From: Lachnospiraceae bacterium
GTDB taxonomy: Bacteria; Bacillota; Clostridia; Lachnospirales; Lachnospiraceae
DNA length: 64,000 nt
Assembly (NCBI GenBank): GCA_902363555.1
Contig: CABJAM010000003.1
Span: 1-64,000 of the forward strand
Reading direction: 5' to 3'
Part shown: positions 8,735-17,773 of the stretch, piece by piece
How the letters are laid out: the number at the start of each line of letters is the position of its first letter
Numbering within the stretch: position 1 is the stretch's first letter
Position numbers and translations under genes: made by a program
The notes under the pieces: generated by a model
Told to the model about the DNA's origin: nothing
The model's database searches: none
Seen by the model: only the letters and a program-made list of their open reading frames with translations

Positions 8735-10246
8735 ATGAAAAGAGTACTTTCAGTAATGATCACATTAGCTTTATGCTTATCCATGATGACAGCCTGCGGC
8801 GGCAGCTCAGGCAGCACCGGGCAGACAGCAGGCGGTGACAAGGCCACAGATCCTAAAGACATGTATACAGTGACGATGGTTTATATTGGAAACGAGCAGC
8901 CGGATATGCCAAAGGTGGAGGCTGCTATGAATGAACTGCTTGCGAAAGAGGTTGGCGCCCAGATCGATATTACTGCATTAGGCTGGGGCAGCTATCAGCA
9001 GCAGCTTCAGTTGATGCTGTCCGGCGGCGAAAAGCTGGATATCGTGCCGGTTCTTATGAATAATGCCAACAGCTATGTTTCTGGCGGTCAGGTTTTGGAT
9101 ATGAGCGAACTGATCGATACGTATGGAACGAATATTAAAGCCAGCCTGGGCGAGGAAATGGCTAAAATATCCAATGTGGGCGGTTATGTTTTCGGTGTTC
9201 CGGTGGAAAAGGAATGGTATACGGACAGCTGTCTGCTGATGCGCAAGGATATCGTTGATAAATATGGTTTTGATGTATCTAAAATCACATCTTTAAAAGA
9301 CTGTGAGGAGATTTTTGCGACTGTGAAAGAAAATGAACCTTCAATGAAGATTATTGTTGGCGCTAAGGATACCGGACTTTTGGGACAGATCGGCCACAGT
9401 GATGTTTTATTGGATGGCTTTGGAGTCCTGGAAAATGGCGGCCAGACCACGACGGTGAAGAATATGTTTGAGACAGAGACGTATTTAGAGCTGGCCCGTC
9501 AGGTCCATGAATTTTATGAAAAAGGATATATTGATAAAGATATGCCCACCAGCACCGATGCTTCCCAGACAATTATGAAGGCAGGCAATGCATTTTGCTA
9601 TGCGTCACCCTATAAACCGGGCGTCGTTGAACAGGATTCCCTGGCCACGGGATATGAGCTGGTAGCTGCCAAAATACAGCCATGTGAGCCTTACTGTACA
9701 AATAACGGCGTGAGCTTTGTTTCATGGGGGATTGCCCAGAACTCTGAAAATCCTGAAATGGCCATGAAGGTACTTGATTTTATGTACGGCAGCAGCGAGT
9801 TTATGAATCTGTTTAACTGGGGAATTGAAGGCGAGCACTATGTTGTAAAGGATGAACAAAAGGATATTATCGGATTTCCGGAAGGGATAGATTCCAGCAA
9901 TGCCACCTATAATCTCAATCTTGGCTGGGAATTGCCCAACCAGTTCAGCCTGCATATTTGGGAAGGTAATACCCCGGAAAATATGAAGGCGCAGGAGGAA
10001 ATGAACAGTACGGCCATGAAATCCAAGGGGCTGGGCTTTATGTATGATTACAGCAGTCTGAGCAATGAACTGACAGCGCTGAGCAACGTTCAAAGTGAAT
10101 ATCTCAATTCTATTGTGTGCGGCGTAGCTGATCCGGATGAGGTGATCCCGGAATTGAATGAGAAGCTGTATAAAGCAGGTCTGCAAAAGGTTATTGACGA
10201 GAAACAGCGTCAGTTGGATGAATGGCTGGCAGCCAAAGGGGAGTGA
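8735..10246 (+). CDS. carbohydrate ABC transporter substrate-binding lipoprotein (LplA type, DUF3502 C-terminus)
   Basis: Extracellular, membrane-anchored binding protein of a sugar or polysaccharide importer. The signal peptide ends in the lipobox MMTAC, followed by a Gly/Ser-rich tether. The body is a family 1 solute-binding fold, and the last ~130 residues (FMYDYSSLSNELTALSNV...) resemble DUF3502, found in LplA-type proteins. Length (503 aa) is normal for this group. It is followed 4 nt later by an LplB-type permease, then an LplC-type permease, YesM and YesN, the usual gene order for this class. No ATPase is encoded here, so a shared MsmX-like ATPase elsewhere is probable. The substrate is unknown. 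Confidence 0.9.
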   Translation: MKRVLSVMITLALCLSMMTACGGSSGSTGQTAGGDKATDPKDMYTVTMVYIGNEQPDMPKVEAAMNELLAKEVGAQIDITALGWGSYQQQLQLMLSGGEKLDIVPVLMNNANSYVSGGQVLDMSELIDTYGTNIKASLGEEMAKISNVGGYVFGVPVEKEWYTDSCLLMRKDIVDKYGFDVSKITSLKDCEEIFATVKENEPSMKIIVGAKDTGLLGQIGHSDVLLDGFGVLENGGQTTTVKNMFETETYLELARQVHEFYEKGYIDKDMPTSTDASQTIMKAGNAFCYASPYKPGVVEQDSLATGYELVAAKIQPCEPYCTNNGVSFVSWGIAQNSENPEMAMKVLDFMYGSSEFMNLFNWGIEGEHYVVKDEQKDIIGFPEGIDSSNATYNLNLGWELPNQFSLHIWEGNTPENMKAQEEMNSTAMKSKGLGFMYDYSSLSNELTALSNVQSEYLNSIVCGVADPDEVIPELNEKLYKAGLQKVIDEKQRQLDEWLAAKGE

Positions 10247-10250
10247 TTAA

Positions 10251-11174
10251 ATGAAATCTCCGAAAAGGAAAAGACAGGTAAAGCGGTGGCTGCCGCTTTT
10301 CCTGATGATGGCCCCCGGACTGATCTACATATTTATTAACAATTATATACCCATGTTTGGAATCATTATAGCATTTAAGAAAATAAATTTTCAGAAGGGT
10401 ATATTTGCAAGTCCATGGGTAGGCTTTGATAATTTTAAATTCCTTTTTACAACCGATGATGCTTTGATCATCACGAGAAACACGATTTTATATAATGTTG
10501 TGTTTATCATTTTGAATACGGTTCTGGGTATAATTTTGGCAATATTTATTTGCGATATTACAAGCAAAAAGGCAAAGAAGCTGTATCAGAGCGCGGTGCT
10601 GCTGCCTTATCTGATGTCCATCGTCATCATCAGTTATATTGTCTATGCCTTTCTTGCTACAGAAAACGGGATGCTTAACAACAGCGTTCTGCCCTTATTC
10701 GGAAAGGAACCGGTGGCGTGGTATTCCCAGCCGGGATACTGGCCGGTCATACTCACATTAGTGAATATATGGAAAGGCCTTGGCTATGGATGTCTGATCT
10801 ATATATCTTCGATCAATGGAATTGACCGGGCGTTTTTTGAAGCAGCAGGCCTTGACGGCGCCAGTAAATGGCAGCAGATCCGCTATATTACCTTACCTGC
10901 GCTGATACCGTCCATAATCACACTGACACTGCTTTCCATTGGCCGTATATTTTACTCGGATTTCGGGCTGTTTTATCAGGTGCCCCTGGATTCGGGCGCC
11001 TTATATTCCACAACCAATGTTATTGATACTTATGTATATCGCGGTCTGCTCAAGCTGGGCAATACGGGAATGTCCTCCGCAGCCGGCGTTTATCAGTCTC
11101 TTGTTGGTTTTATCCTCGTATTGGCGGCTAATTTGACAGTACGTAAGGTCAGCAAAGAAAACGCATTATTTTAA
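10251..11174 (+). CDS. LplB-type ABC transporter permease
   Basis: Inner-membrane permease of the importer whose binding protein is encoded just upstream. It has a basic N-terminus and six predicted membrane segments, the first at about 14-34 (LFLMMAPGLIYIFINNY). The cytoplasmic EAA loop reads EAAGLDGASKWQQIRYITLP (about 202-221), the contact site for the ATPase. Length (307 aa) fits LplB/YteP proteins. It is tightly coupled to both neighbours (4 nt and 14 nt). Confidence 0.9.
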   Translation: MKSPKRKRQVKRWLPLFLMMAPGLIYIFINNYIPMFGIIIAFKKINFQKGIFASPWVGFDNFKFLFTTDDALIITRNTILYNVVFIILNTVLGIILAIFICDITSKKAKKLYQSAVLLPYLMSIVIISYIVYAFLATENGMLNNSVLPLFGKEPVAWYSQPGYWPVILTLVNIWKGLGYGCLIYISSINGIDRAFFEAAGLDGASKWQQIRYITLPALIPSIITLTLLSIGRIFYSDFGLFYQVPLDSGALYSTTNVIDTYVYRGLLKLGNTGMSSAAGVYQSLVGFILVLAANLTVRKVSKENALF

Positions 11175-11188
11175 GGAGGGAAAACGTT

Positions 11189-12085
11189 ATGCTTCATTCA
11201 AAATCAAACCGACGTTTCCAGATTCTGGCGCACACGGTCTTGATCATATTTTCCCTGTATGTGATTTTGCCGTTTATACTTTTATTCATGTCCTCGATTA
11301 CCGACGAAACGTCATTAATGCTTAATGGATATTCATTTTTTCCTGAAAAATTCAGTCTGGGGTCGTATGCTTATATATTTAAAAATGCATCGAAAATTTT
11401 CAGGGCTTATGGCATTACGATTTTAGTGACCGTGGTGGGAACCTTTTTAAATATACTTATGTCCTCCATGATCGCTTATCCTCTGGCATTGAAAAATTTT
11501 CCGGGCCGCAGGGCGATCACCTTTTATTTGTTTTTTACAATGCTCTTTAATGGTGGTCTGGTGCCCACCTACCTTATGTATGCCAATTTCTTTCACATAA
11601 AAAATACGATTTTTGCATTGATCGTGCCGTCCTTTTTTTTGTCGGCCATGAATGTGCTGCTGATCCGGACCTATATAGCCACCAGTGTGCCGGACGCCCT
11701 TTTTGAAGCGGCGCAGGTGGATGGCGCCAGCGAGTTCCGCATATTTTTCGGGATTGTTATACCGCTGTCCAAGCCCATACTTGTGACAATGGGGCTGTTT
11801 TCGGGCCTGGCCTACTGGAATGACTGGACCAACGGACTTTACTATATTACCAATACCCGGATGTATAGTATACAAAATCTGCTGAATAAGATGATTACGG
11901 ATATTCAGGTGCTGACCACAGACAGTAATATATCCGCTCAGGCGGGCGCTGAAATTTCCAAGCTGCCGGCGGTAGGTATACGAATGGCCATCGCTGTTGT
12001 TGCCATGATACCGATTCTTATACTGTTCCCGTTTGTGCAGAAATATTTTCAGAAAGGAATTGCATTGGGCGCTGTTAAGGGTTAA
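11189..12085 (+). CDS. LplC/YtcP-type carbohydrate ABC transporter permease
   Basis: Second permease subunit of the importer. It has six predicted membrane helices and an EAA loop, EAAQVDGASEFRIFFGIVIP (about 175-194), followed by LSKPILVTMGLF and the WNDW segment typical of the LplC/YtcP branch. Its start is preceded by AAGGAGG. The sensor kinase gene follows after about 30 nt, suggesting that the two-component system responds to the same substrate. Confidence 0.9.
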   Translation: MLHSKSNRRFQILAHTVLIIFSLYVILPFILLFMSSITDETSLMLNGYSFFPEKFSLGSYAYIFKNASKIFRAYGITILVTVVGTFLNILMSSMIAYPLALKNFPGRRAITFYLFFTMLFNGGLVPTYLMYANFFHIKNTIFALIVPSFFLSAMNVLLIRTYIATSVPDALFEAAQVDGASEFRIFFGIVIPLSKPILVTMGLFSGLAYWNDWTNGLYYITNTRMYSIQNLLNKMITDIQVLTTDSNISAQAGAEISKLPAVGIRMAIAVVAMIPILILFPFVQKYFQKGIALGAVKG

Positions 12086-12115
12086 AATTTGAATAAAAAA
12101 GTGGGGGCCGCAGTG

Positions 12116-13834
12116 ATGCATGGAAATCATAAAAGATTATTGAGAAAAAATATTATATTTATTTTATGCCTGCTCATCGCGGCCCTCTTTATGGTACTTA
12201 TTTATGGCTATGTGACGTTGGAAAGCTACCGTCGGCAGGCGGAAAATAACGTGAATACTGTCATAGATTTTTATACGGAGAGCGTCAACGCGGATTTTGA
12301 AAAAATCAATAATCAGGTGCTGACGCTTATGCTGGGAAATTCCCTGATCACTGAGCAGCTGCCACAAAAGTCGAAGCCGAAAAATACGCTTGAGAAGACA
12401 GAGCTGCTCAATATTCAAAATGAGCTCAATAAACAGCTCTATGACCTGATGCTTAATTATGACAAGCGTTATAATCTCTGGTACTATAACAGTGATATGG
12501 ATATCTTTTGTGAGTCCGGAAATGGTGATTATAATCTGAGAAAAAGTTTTAAGGAGTTTGCTGTTTCCCGATATCTGGAGGAGGAGCCGCCGCTGACCCA
12601 AAAACAATGCTGGTTTCTGGCGGATTTCGGAAATGATATTGTGGCGGTCACGGCCTATCATACGGGAGATAATTTTATGGGCTGCTGGATTGATATAAAG
12701 GTACTGGTGGAACCGCTGTATGCTCTGGAGTATGTGGGCAGGGATGGCGTGGCGATTATCAATAATACATCTGAGCCGGAAGCGCTCTATCCCGATGATC
12801 CGGCTCGCAATCGCAGGTTACAGGAAGGAACTGGTATAGATAATATCATCGAGGCTGTAAATTTAAAGTATGCGGATTTTAGCATATGTATCGTGGGTGA
12901 AAACCACATTCAGAATCAGGTCTATATGTATCAGTTCATTATGCTGCTCCTCGTTGTGATCATTGCCATCGTCGTTTTATGGCTGATCGGATTTACCCGC
13001 AGATCGGTGATCCGGCCGCTGCAGTTTTTTTCTGAAAACCTGCAAAAATTTAAAGATACGGGAAGCTTTAATATGGATACTTCATATGAGGAATTTGAGG
13101 ATGCGGGCAGGCTTTTAAAAGGGCTTGAGGAGGAAATAAAGCAGTTAAAAATAAGTGTTTATGAGGAACGGCTGAATAAGCAGAAGGTCGAGCTGGATTA
13201 TGCCCAGTTACAAATAAGGCCGCACTTTTACATTAACTGTATGAACAACATTTACAGTCTGGCCCAGATGAAGCGATACTATGAGATTGAGGATCTGGCG
13301 ATTTACGTTTCAAATTACCTTCGCTCCATTTTTCGTAAAGGAATGGTTCCGGTATCTCTGGCGGAGGAATTTGAGAGTATCACAAATTACCTGGAAATCC
13401 ATAAAATCCTTTATCATAATGGACTGGATTATGATGTTTATGGAACCGGGGATGCGATGCGCTTTATGGTACCGCCGTTACTCATACAGGTATTTGTGGA
13501 AAATTGTGTCAAACATACGGCAGGCCACAGCGATGAGGTTCTGATCACGGTCAGAGCCCGGGTGGATGAGGAATGTGACAGCGGTTTGAGGATCCATATT
13601 GAGGACAGCGGCGACGGATTTCCACAGGAGGTTTTGGACAATGCCGGGAATTTGACCGATGATAACGGTGACAGCCGTTTTCATATCGGATTGAAGAATG
13701 TGGTCGCCCGGCTGCATCTGCTCTATGGCTCCCGTGCTGGCGTTTTTCTGTCCAACGGCGTCAACGGCGGGGCCTGTGTGGACATATTTATTCCGGCTGC
13801 TGTGGAGGATGAGCATGAATATATTACTGGTTGA
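12116..13834 (+). CDS. YesM-type sensor histidine kinase
   Basis: Membrane sensor kinase of the carbohydrate-linked YesM/LytS class. One membrane segment near the N-terminus (about 14-34) and another at about 275-295 enclose an extracellular sensing domain; a HAMP-like linker follows. The His_kinase box reads LQIRPHFYINCMNNIYSL, with the conserved phosphorylated His after RP. The ATP-binding domain shows the N box (FVENCVKH) and the G1 box (IEDSGDGF). The upstream frame extends to a TTG at 12089, but ATG 12116 gives the expected N-terminus; its ribosome-binding site is weak. The last 20 nt overlap the response regulator. Confidence 0.9.
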   Translation: MHGNHKRLLRKNIIFILCLLIAALFMVLIYGYVTLESYRRQAENNVNTVIDFYTESVNADFEKINNQVLTLMLGNSLITEQLPQKSKPKNTLEKTELLNIQNELNKQLYDLMLNYDKRYNLWYYNSDMDIFCESGNGDYNLRKSFKEFAVSRYLEEEPPLTQKQCWFLADFGNDIVAVTAYHTGDNFMGCWIDIKVLVEPLYALEYVGRDGVAIINNTSEPEALYPDDPARNRRLQEGTGIDNIIEAVNLKYADFSICIVGENHIQNQVYMYQFIMLLLVVIIAIVVLWLIGFTRRSVIRPLQFFSENLQKFKDTGSFNMDTSYEEFEDAGRLLKGLEEEIKQLKISVYEERLNKQKVELDYAQLQIRPHFYINCMNNIYSLAQMKRYYEIEDLAIYVSNYLRSIFRKGMVPVSLAEEFESITNYLEIHKILYHNGLDYDVYGTGDAMRFMVPPLLIQVFVENCVKHTAGHSDEVLITVRARVDEECDSGLRIHIEDSGDGFPQEVLDNAGNLTDDNGDSRFHIGLKNVVARLHLLYGSRAGVFLSNGVNGGACVDIFIPAAVEDEHEYITG

Positions 13835-15401
13835 TGACAATTTAAATGTTCTGGAAAGCCTTCAGCGTAGAATTGATTACAAGTCTCTGGGAATTGATAA
13901 GGTTTTTGCGGCTAAGAGCAGTGAACAGGCAAAGGATATCCTTTTAAAGGTGCCCATTCAGATCATGCTGACGGACATAGAGATGCCTGGAGGGTCCGGA
14001 ATTGAACTGCTGGAGTGGGTAAATACCAATGGTATGAACATTGTCACAATGTTTTGTACCAGCTATGCGGATTTTAATTATGCCCAAAAAGCGGTGGAGC
14101 TTCACAGCTTTGACTACTATCTTAAACCCATCGCCTTTGATGATCTGACCCTCCGTCTTAAAAAGGCGGTCGTAAGAGCCCAGGAGCTGGATAAAAATCA
14201 GAAATATTATAAGTATGGGCAGTATTGGCTGGATAATCAGAAAAATATCAAGGACAGCTTCTGGCGGCGCCTGTTATATAGTGTGTTGATACCGGAGCCG
14301 GAGGAGATTGCAGAAATTGTTTCACAGCAGCAGATGGATTACCGTCAGGGAAATCTGTTCGATGTCTATTTATTTTCCTTTTCAGATATGTCCGGCCCCT
14401 TTTTCGGAATGTCTGTGACTATGCGGGAGTTTATTTTCAAAAATATATGCGATGAAATTTTCGGTGAAAGAGGGCTGTCTATCGAGTGTACGCTATGGTA
14501 CCAGGAGGATATGGCGGCGATTGTGACATATTCGCAAAACAGCCGGGAGGAAATTACCCGGATCGCGGAACTGATCATTGAAGCGGGCAGGAGACATTTA
14601 AAATGCCATGTCAGCATTTTCTGTGCCCGTAAACGGGAAATGACACAGGTCCGCGGCGGAATAGAGCGGTTGGAATGTATTTTCCGGGAGACGATGATCA
14701 GCCAGGATGTGTTGATTTTTGAGGATGAATACTGTAAAGAGGGGTTCCTTTTTCACAGCGCTAAAATGCAGCCGTGGGAGACACTTTTAAATTCAGGGAA
14801 TTTTCCGGCGCTGGAGGCGGAGCTGGACAAATATCTTTATACCCTGGAAAAGGAGAAAAAGCTGAGTGCCCAGTTTTTAAAAATACTGGAGCTGGATTTT
14901 ATGCAGATGATATACGCTATGCTTAATCGAAAGCAGATTGAAGCGCATCGGATTTTTTATACGGATGATTATGACTACCTTAAAAGCAGATGTACAAAAT
15001 CCAGGGATTCATTTATGCGCTACATCCGGTATGTTTTCAGTACAGTGGCTGCTGCTCTGAAAGCTGTGGAAAAGTCGGAAACCGTGATCGATAAGCTACT
15101 GCACTACATTGAGGAGCACTATAATGAAGACATTACCCGTGATAATCTGGCAGGGATCGTTTTCCTGAACTCGGACTATATGTCACGTCTGTTTAAAAAA
15201 GAAACCGGACAGTCGGTCAATGATTATTTGTTAAAAACCCGGATGAAAAAGGCGGAGGAGCTGCTGCGCCTGTCCGACCGCAGCATTAACAGTATTTCAC
15301 AGGATGTGGGGTATGATAATTTTTCCTACTTTTCCCGGATTTTTAAGCGTCACAGCGGAATGTCTCCAAAAGAATACAGAAGCCGTCACAGTGAACGATG
15401 A
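13815..15401 (+). CDS. YesN-type response regulator with AraC DNA-binding domain
   Basis: Cytoplasmic transcription factor paired with the kinase upstream. The receiver domain (1-120) has the acidic pair D7/D8, the phosphoacceptor D54 in MLTDIEMPGG and a lysine in DYYLKPIAF. A ~300-residue middle region of no clear family is followed by a C-terminal AraC domain with two helix-turn-helix units (about 430-528, ending in GYDNFSYFSRIFKRHSGMSP). ATG 13815 is chosen because GGAGG at 13804-13808 is 6 nt upstream. It probably activates the adjacent importer operon. Confidence 0.92.
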   Translation: MNILLVDDNLNVLESLQRRIDYKSLGIDKVFAAKSSEQAKDILLKVPIQIMLTDIEMPGGSGIELLEWVNTNGMNIVTMFCTSYADFNYAQKAVELHSFDYYLKPIAFDDLTLRLKKAVVRAQELDKNQKYYKYGQYWLDNQKNIKDSFWRRLLYSVLIPEPEEIAEIVSQQQMDYRQGNLFDVYLFSFSDMSGPFFGMSVTMREFIFKNICDEIFGERGLSIECTLWYQEDMAAIVTYSQNSREEITRIAELIIEAGRRHLKCHVSIFCARKREMTQVRGGIERLECIFRETMISQDVLIFEDEYCKEGFLFHSAKMQPWETLLNSGNFPALEAELDKYLYTLEKEKKLSAQFLKILELDFMQMIYAMLNRKQIEAHRIFYTDDYDYLKSRCTKSRDSFMRYIRYVFSTVAAALKAVEKSETVIDKLLHYIEEHYNEDITRDNLAGIVFLNSDYMSRLFKKETGQSVNDYLLKTRMKKAEELLRLSDRSINSISQDVGYDNFSYFSRIFKRHSGMSPKEYRSRHSER

Positions 15402-15424
15402 TAAGAAAGAGAGGTTTATAGATT

Positions 15425-16255
15425 ATGGCTTTAATACAAGTAAATTATTTTTCGCAATGTCTCATGCGGACCGTCACAGTAAATGCAGTGATACCGGTGG
15501 ATAAGATCACCTTTCCGGGAATGCCGGTTCGGGAGAAAAAGCCCTTTAAAACTTTGTATTTACTTCATGGGATATTTGGAAATTATACGGATTGGGCGGA
15601 TGGAACAAGGATCTCCCGATGGGCACAGGATCACAATTTAGCAGTGATCATGCCGTCCGGTGATAATCACTTTTATGTGGATTGTGAAGCGACGGGTGAA
15701 ATGTATGGTGAGTTCATAGGTAAGGAGCTGGTGGATGTAACCAGAGATCTGTTCCCACTGTCTCGTAAGCGGAGCGATACATTTATCGCAGGCCTGTCTA
15801 TGGGAGGCTACGGAGCGGTGCGCAATGGGCTCAAATACTGGGAAACCTTCAGCCATATTGGTGCGCTTTCGGCCGGTTTTATTTTAGATGGAGTTATTCA
15901 TTCCAGTCAGGATTCACCGATGCCTACGGGAAGGCGTTCCTTTTATAGTCATGTTTTTGGAAATCTCGACACGCTTACAGGCAGCGATAAAGATTATAAG
16001 GCTCTGATCGCTGAACTCAAAAAAAGCGGGGCGGATATACCAAAAATCTATATGGCCTGCGGAACAGAGGATTTTTTGCTGGAAGTGAACAGAGATTATC
16101 ATAACTACTTAAAAGCGCAGGCTGTGGATGTTACATATGAGGAAGGCCCAGGGAGCCATGAATGGGATTTCTGGGATACCTATATCCACAAATTTTTGTT
16201 ATGGCTGCCGCTGGAGGAAGCCTCATCAGGAATTGGCAGCGGTAACGTGCGTTAG
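15425..16255 (+). CDS. esterase D/acetyl-xylan-type alpha/beta-hydrolase
   Basis: Cytoplasmic serine esterase of the EstA/FrmB-like family; there is no signal peptide. The oxyanion segment YLLHGIFGNYTDW, nucleophile elbow GLSMGGYGAV, acidic residue in CGTEDFLLEVN and histidine in GPGSHEWDFW form a complete catalytic set. Members hydrolyse short-chain or sugar acetyl esters. It follows yesN by 23 nt and probably belongs to the transporter operon, where it could deacetylate the imported sugar; this role is inferred. Confidence 0.85.
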   Translation: MALIQVNYFSQCLMRTVTVNAVIPVDKITFPGMPVREKKPFKTLYLLHGIFGNYTDWADGTRISRWAQDHNLAVIMPSGDNHFYVDCEATGEMYGEFIGKELVDVTRDLFPLSRKRSDTFIAGLSMGGYGAVRNGLKYWETFSHIGALSAGFILDGVIHSSQDSPMPTGRRSFYSHVFGNLDTLTGSDKDYKALIAELKKSGADIPKIYMACGTEDFLLEVNRDYHNYLKAQAVDVTYEEGPGSHEWDFWDTYIHKFLLWLPLEEASSGIGSGNVR

Positions 16256-16307
16256 TTATTAGCATAACACTATGTTTATTAAAAATTTCTAAACCCATTG
16301 AATTTGG

Positions 16308-16336
16308 TTGAATGAGTATCTCTGTAATGCTATTAT
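16308..16336 (+). promoter_or_regulatory. promoter of the CmpB-type membrane protein gene
   Basis: TTGAAT (16308-16313), a 17-nt spacer and TATTAT (16331-16336). The transcript would start near 16343, just before a strong hairpin. Confidence 0.6.
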
Positions 16337-16353
16337 AGTAATAATGGTGAGGG

Positions 16354-16392
16354 CCCGCGCAGTAAGCTCATACTGTGCGGGTCTTTAACTTT
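16354..16392 (+). terminator. leader hairpin, possible attenuator
   Basis: An 11-bp stem (16354-16364 with 16371-16381) has a 6-nt loop and is followed by TCTTTAACTTTT. It lies between the promoter at 16308 and the start codon at 16420, so it would terminate or modulate the transcript within its leader. No alternative antiterminator was identified. Confidence 0.5.
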
Positions 16393-16419
16393 TATAAAAT
16401 CACGGAGGATGATTTCCAA

Positions 16420-17718
16420 ATGAATTACACGGGTTATGAACTGGCGCTGCTCTTTTTAGTCTACTCGTTTTTGGGGTGGATTATTGAGACGGTAGTTACA
16501 TCGCTGAAAAAGAAAAAATTTGTCAACCGGGGCTTCTTTAACGGTCCATTCTGTTTTATTTACGGCTTTTCGGCCGTCATTATGACGGTTGTATTATGGG
16601 AGCTGAAAGGGCAGCTTGTCTTTTTATTCCTCGGCTGTGCCATTCTGGCCACAGCGGTGGAATGGTTTACCGGGAAACTGCTGGAGCGGATGAACCGGCA
16701 TAAATGGTGGGATTATTCCAATAAAAAGTGGAATTTTGACGGCTATATCTGTCTTCAGTATTCGGTCATCTGGGGGCTGCTTGGCGTGCTTGCCATGGAG
16801 TTTTCCAATGGCTTTTTCATCGGGATTTTTGACCTGCTGCCAGTGTTCATCCGCCGGCTGATCTTATGGATATTTATAATTGCCGCCATATTGGACGGCG
16901 TCGCCTCCTTTGCGGCTGTGTTCCATATTAAAAAGGGCATGTGCACGATCTACCGCTGGAACAGTCATGTGGATAAATGGACTTACCGGCTGGGCACATG
17001 GATTTTTGGACATGTGGAAAAGCGTATGGTGAAGGCCTATCCGGTCATCGAAGAAGAAGCGGAGCCGGTGGAAAAGGAAGGCAAGTTTGCCGAGGGCTGC
17101 GGATTTTATAAAATATTCTGGCTGTTTTTTATCGGCGCCTTTCTGGGTGATATTGTGGAAACTATTTTCTGCCGGTTTACGATGGGGTACTGGATGAGCC
17201 GAAGCTCCCTTGTCTGGGGGCCGTTTAGTATTGTCTGGGGGCTGGCGGTGGCGCTGGCGACGGTTCTTTTATATAAGGACCGGGAAAAGCCGGACCGGCA
17301 CATTTTCCTCGTAGGTACATTTCTTGGCGGCGCTTACGAGTACATATGCAGTGTGTTTACAGAAATCGTATTTGGGAAAATTTTCTGGGATTACAGCCAT
17401 CTGCCTTTTAATCTGGGCGGCAGGATCAATCTGCTGTTTTGTTTTTTCTGGGGCATGGCGGCAGTCGTCTGGATAAAAATATTGTACCCGAAAATATCCG
17501 GCCTGATCGAACGGGTGCCTAAAAAGCCAGGACATATTGTAACATGGATCGCCGTGGTGTTTATGGTTGTCAATATGGCTGTATCGATGCTGGCGCTCAT
17601 CCGTTACGACAGCAGGGATAAGGGTGTGGCGGCACAGCATTCCTGGGAGCAGATCATGGATGATCATTTTGATGATGCTAAAATGGAGCGGATATATCCA
17701 AATGCCAAGGAAAAGTAA
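16420..17718 (+). CDS. CmpB-family (ABC_trans_CmpB) multi-pass membrane protein, duplicated domain
   Basis: Integral membrane protein with about eight to ten hydrophobic segments. The motif FLGWIIETV...NRGFFNGPFCFIYGF near the N-terminus marks the family called putative ABC transporter permease (PF06541). A second half (from about residue 230) repeats the pattern: GAFLGDIVETIFCRF, SSLVWGPFSIVWG, YEYICSV. The protein is thus a tandem duplication of the domain. Function is unproven. ATG 16420 follows CGGAGGA (16403-16409); the frame extends upstream only through the leader hairpin. Confidence 0.75.
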   Translation: MNYTGYELALLFLVYSFLGWIIETVVTSLKKKKFVNRGFFNGPFCFIYGFSAVIMTVVLWELKGQLVFLFLGCAILATAVEWFTGKLLERMNRHKWWDYSNKKWNFDGYICLQYSVIWGLLGVLAMEFSNGFFIGIFDLLPVFIRRLILWIFIIAAILDGVASFAAVFHIKKGMCTIYRWNSHVDKWTYRLGTWIFGHVEKRMVKAYPVIEEEAEPVEKEGKFAEGCGFYKIFWLFFIGAFLGDIVETIFCRFTMGYWMSRSSLVWGPFSIVWGLAVALATVLLYKDREKPDRHIFLVGTFLGGAYEYICSVFTEIVFGKIFWDYSHLPFNLGGRINLLFCFFWGMAAVVWIKILYPKISGLIERVPKKPGHIVTWIAVVFMVVNMAVSMLALIRYDSRDKGVAAQHSWEQIMDDHFDDAKMERIYPNAKEK

Positions 17719-17773
17719 CATATTGCAGTAGAATTAACGCAATGTATTACTACGAGAGGATGGAGGTGTACAT

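Noticed and set aside
8647..8838. 63-aa frame upstream of the binding-protein gene
   Set aside because: It overlaps the start of the solute-binding protein, lacks a ribosome-binding site and has no recognisable content.
13698..13814. Longer start for the response regulator
   Set aside because: The extra residues lie inside the kinase gene, lack family likeness and have no ribosome-binding site; ATG 13815 fits the receiver domain.
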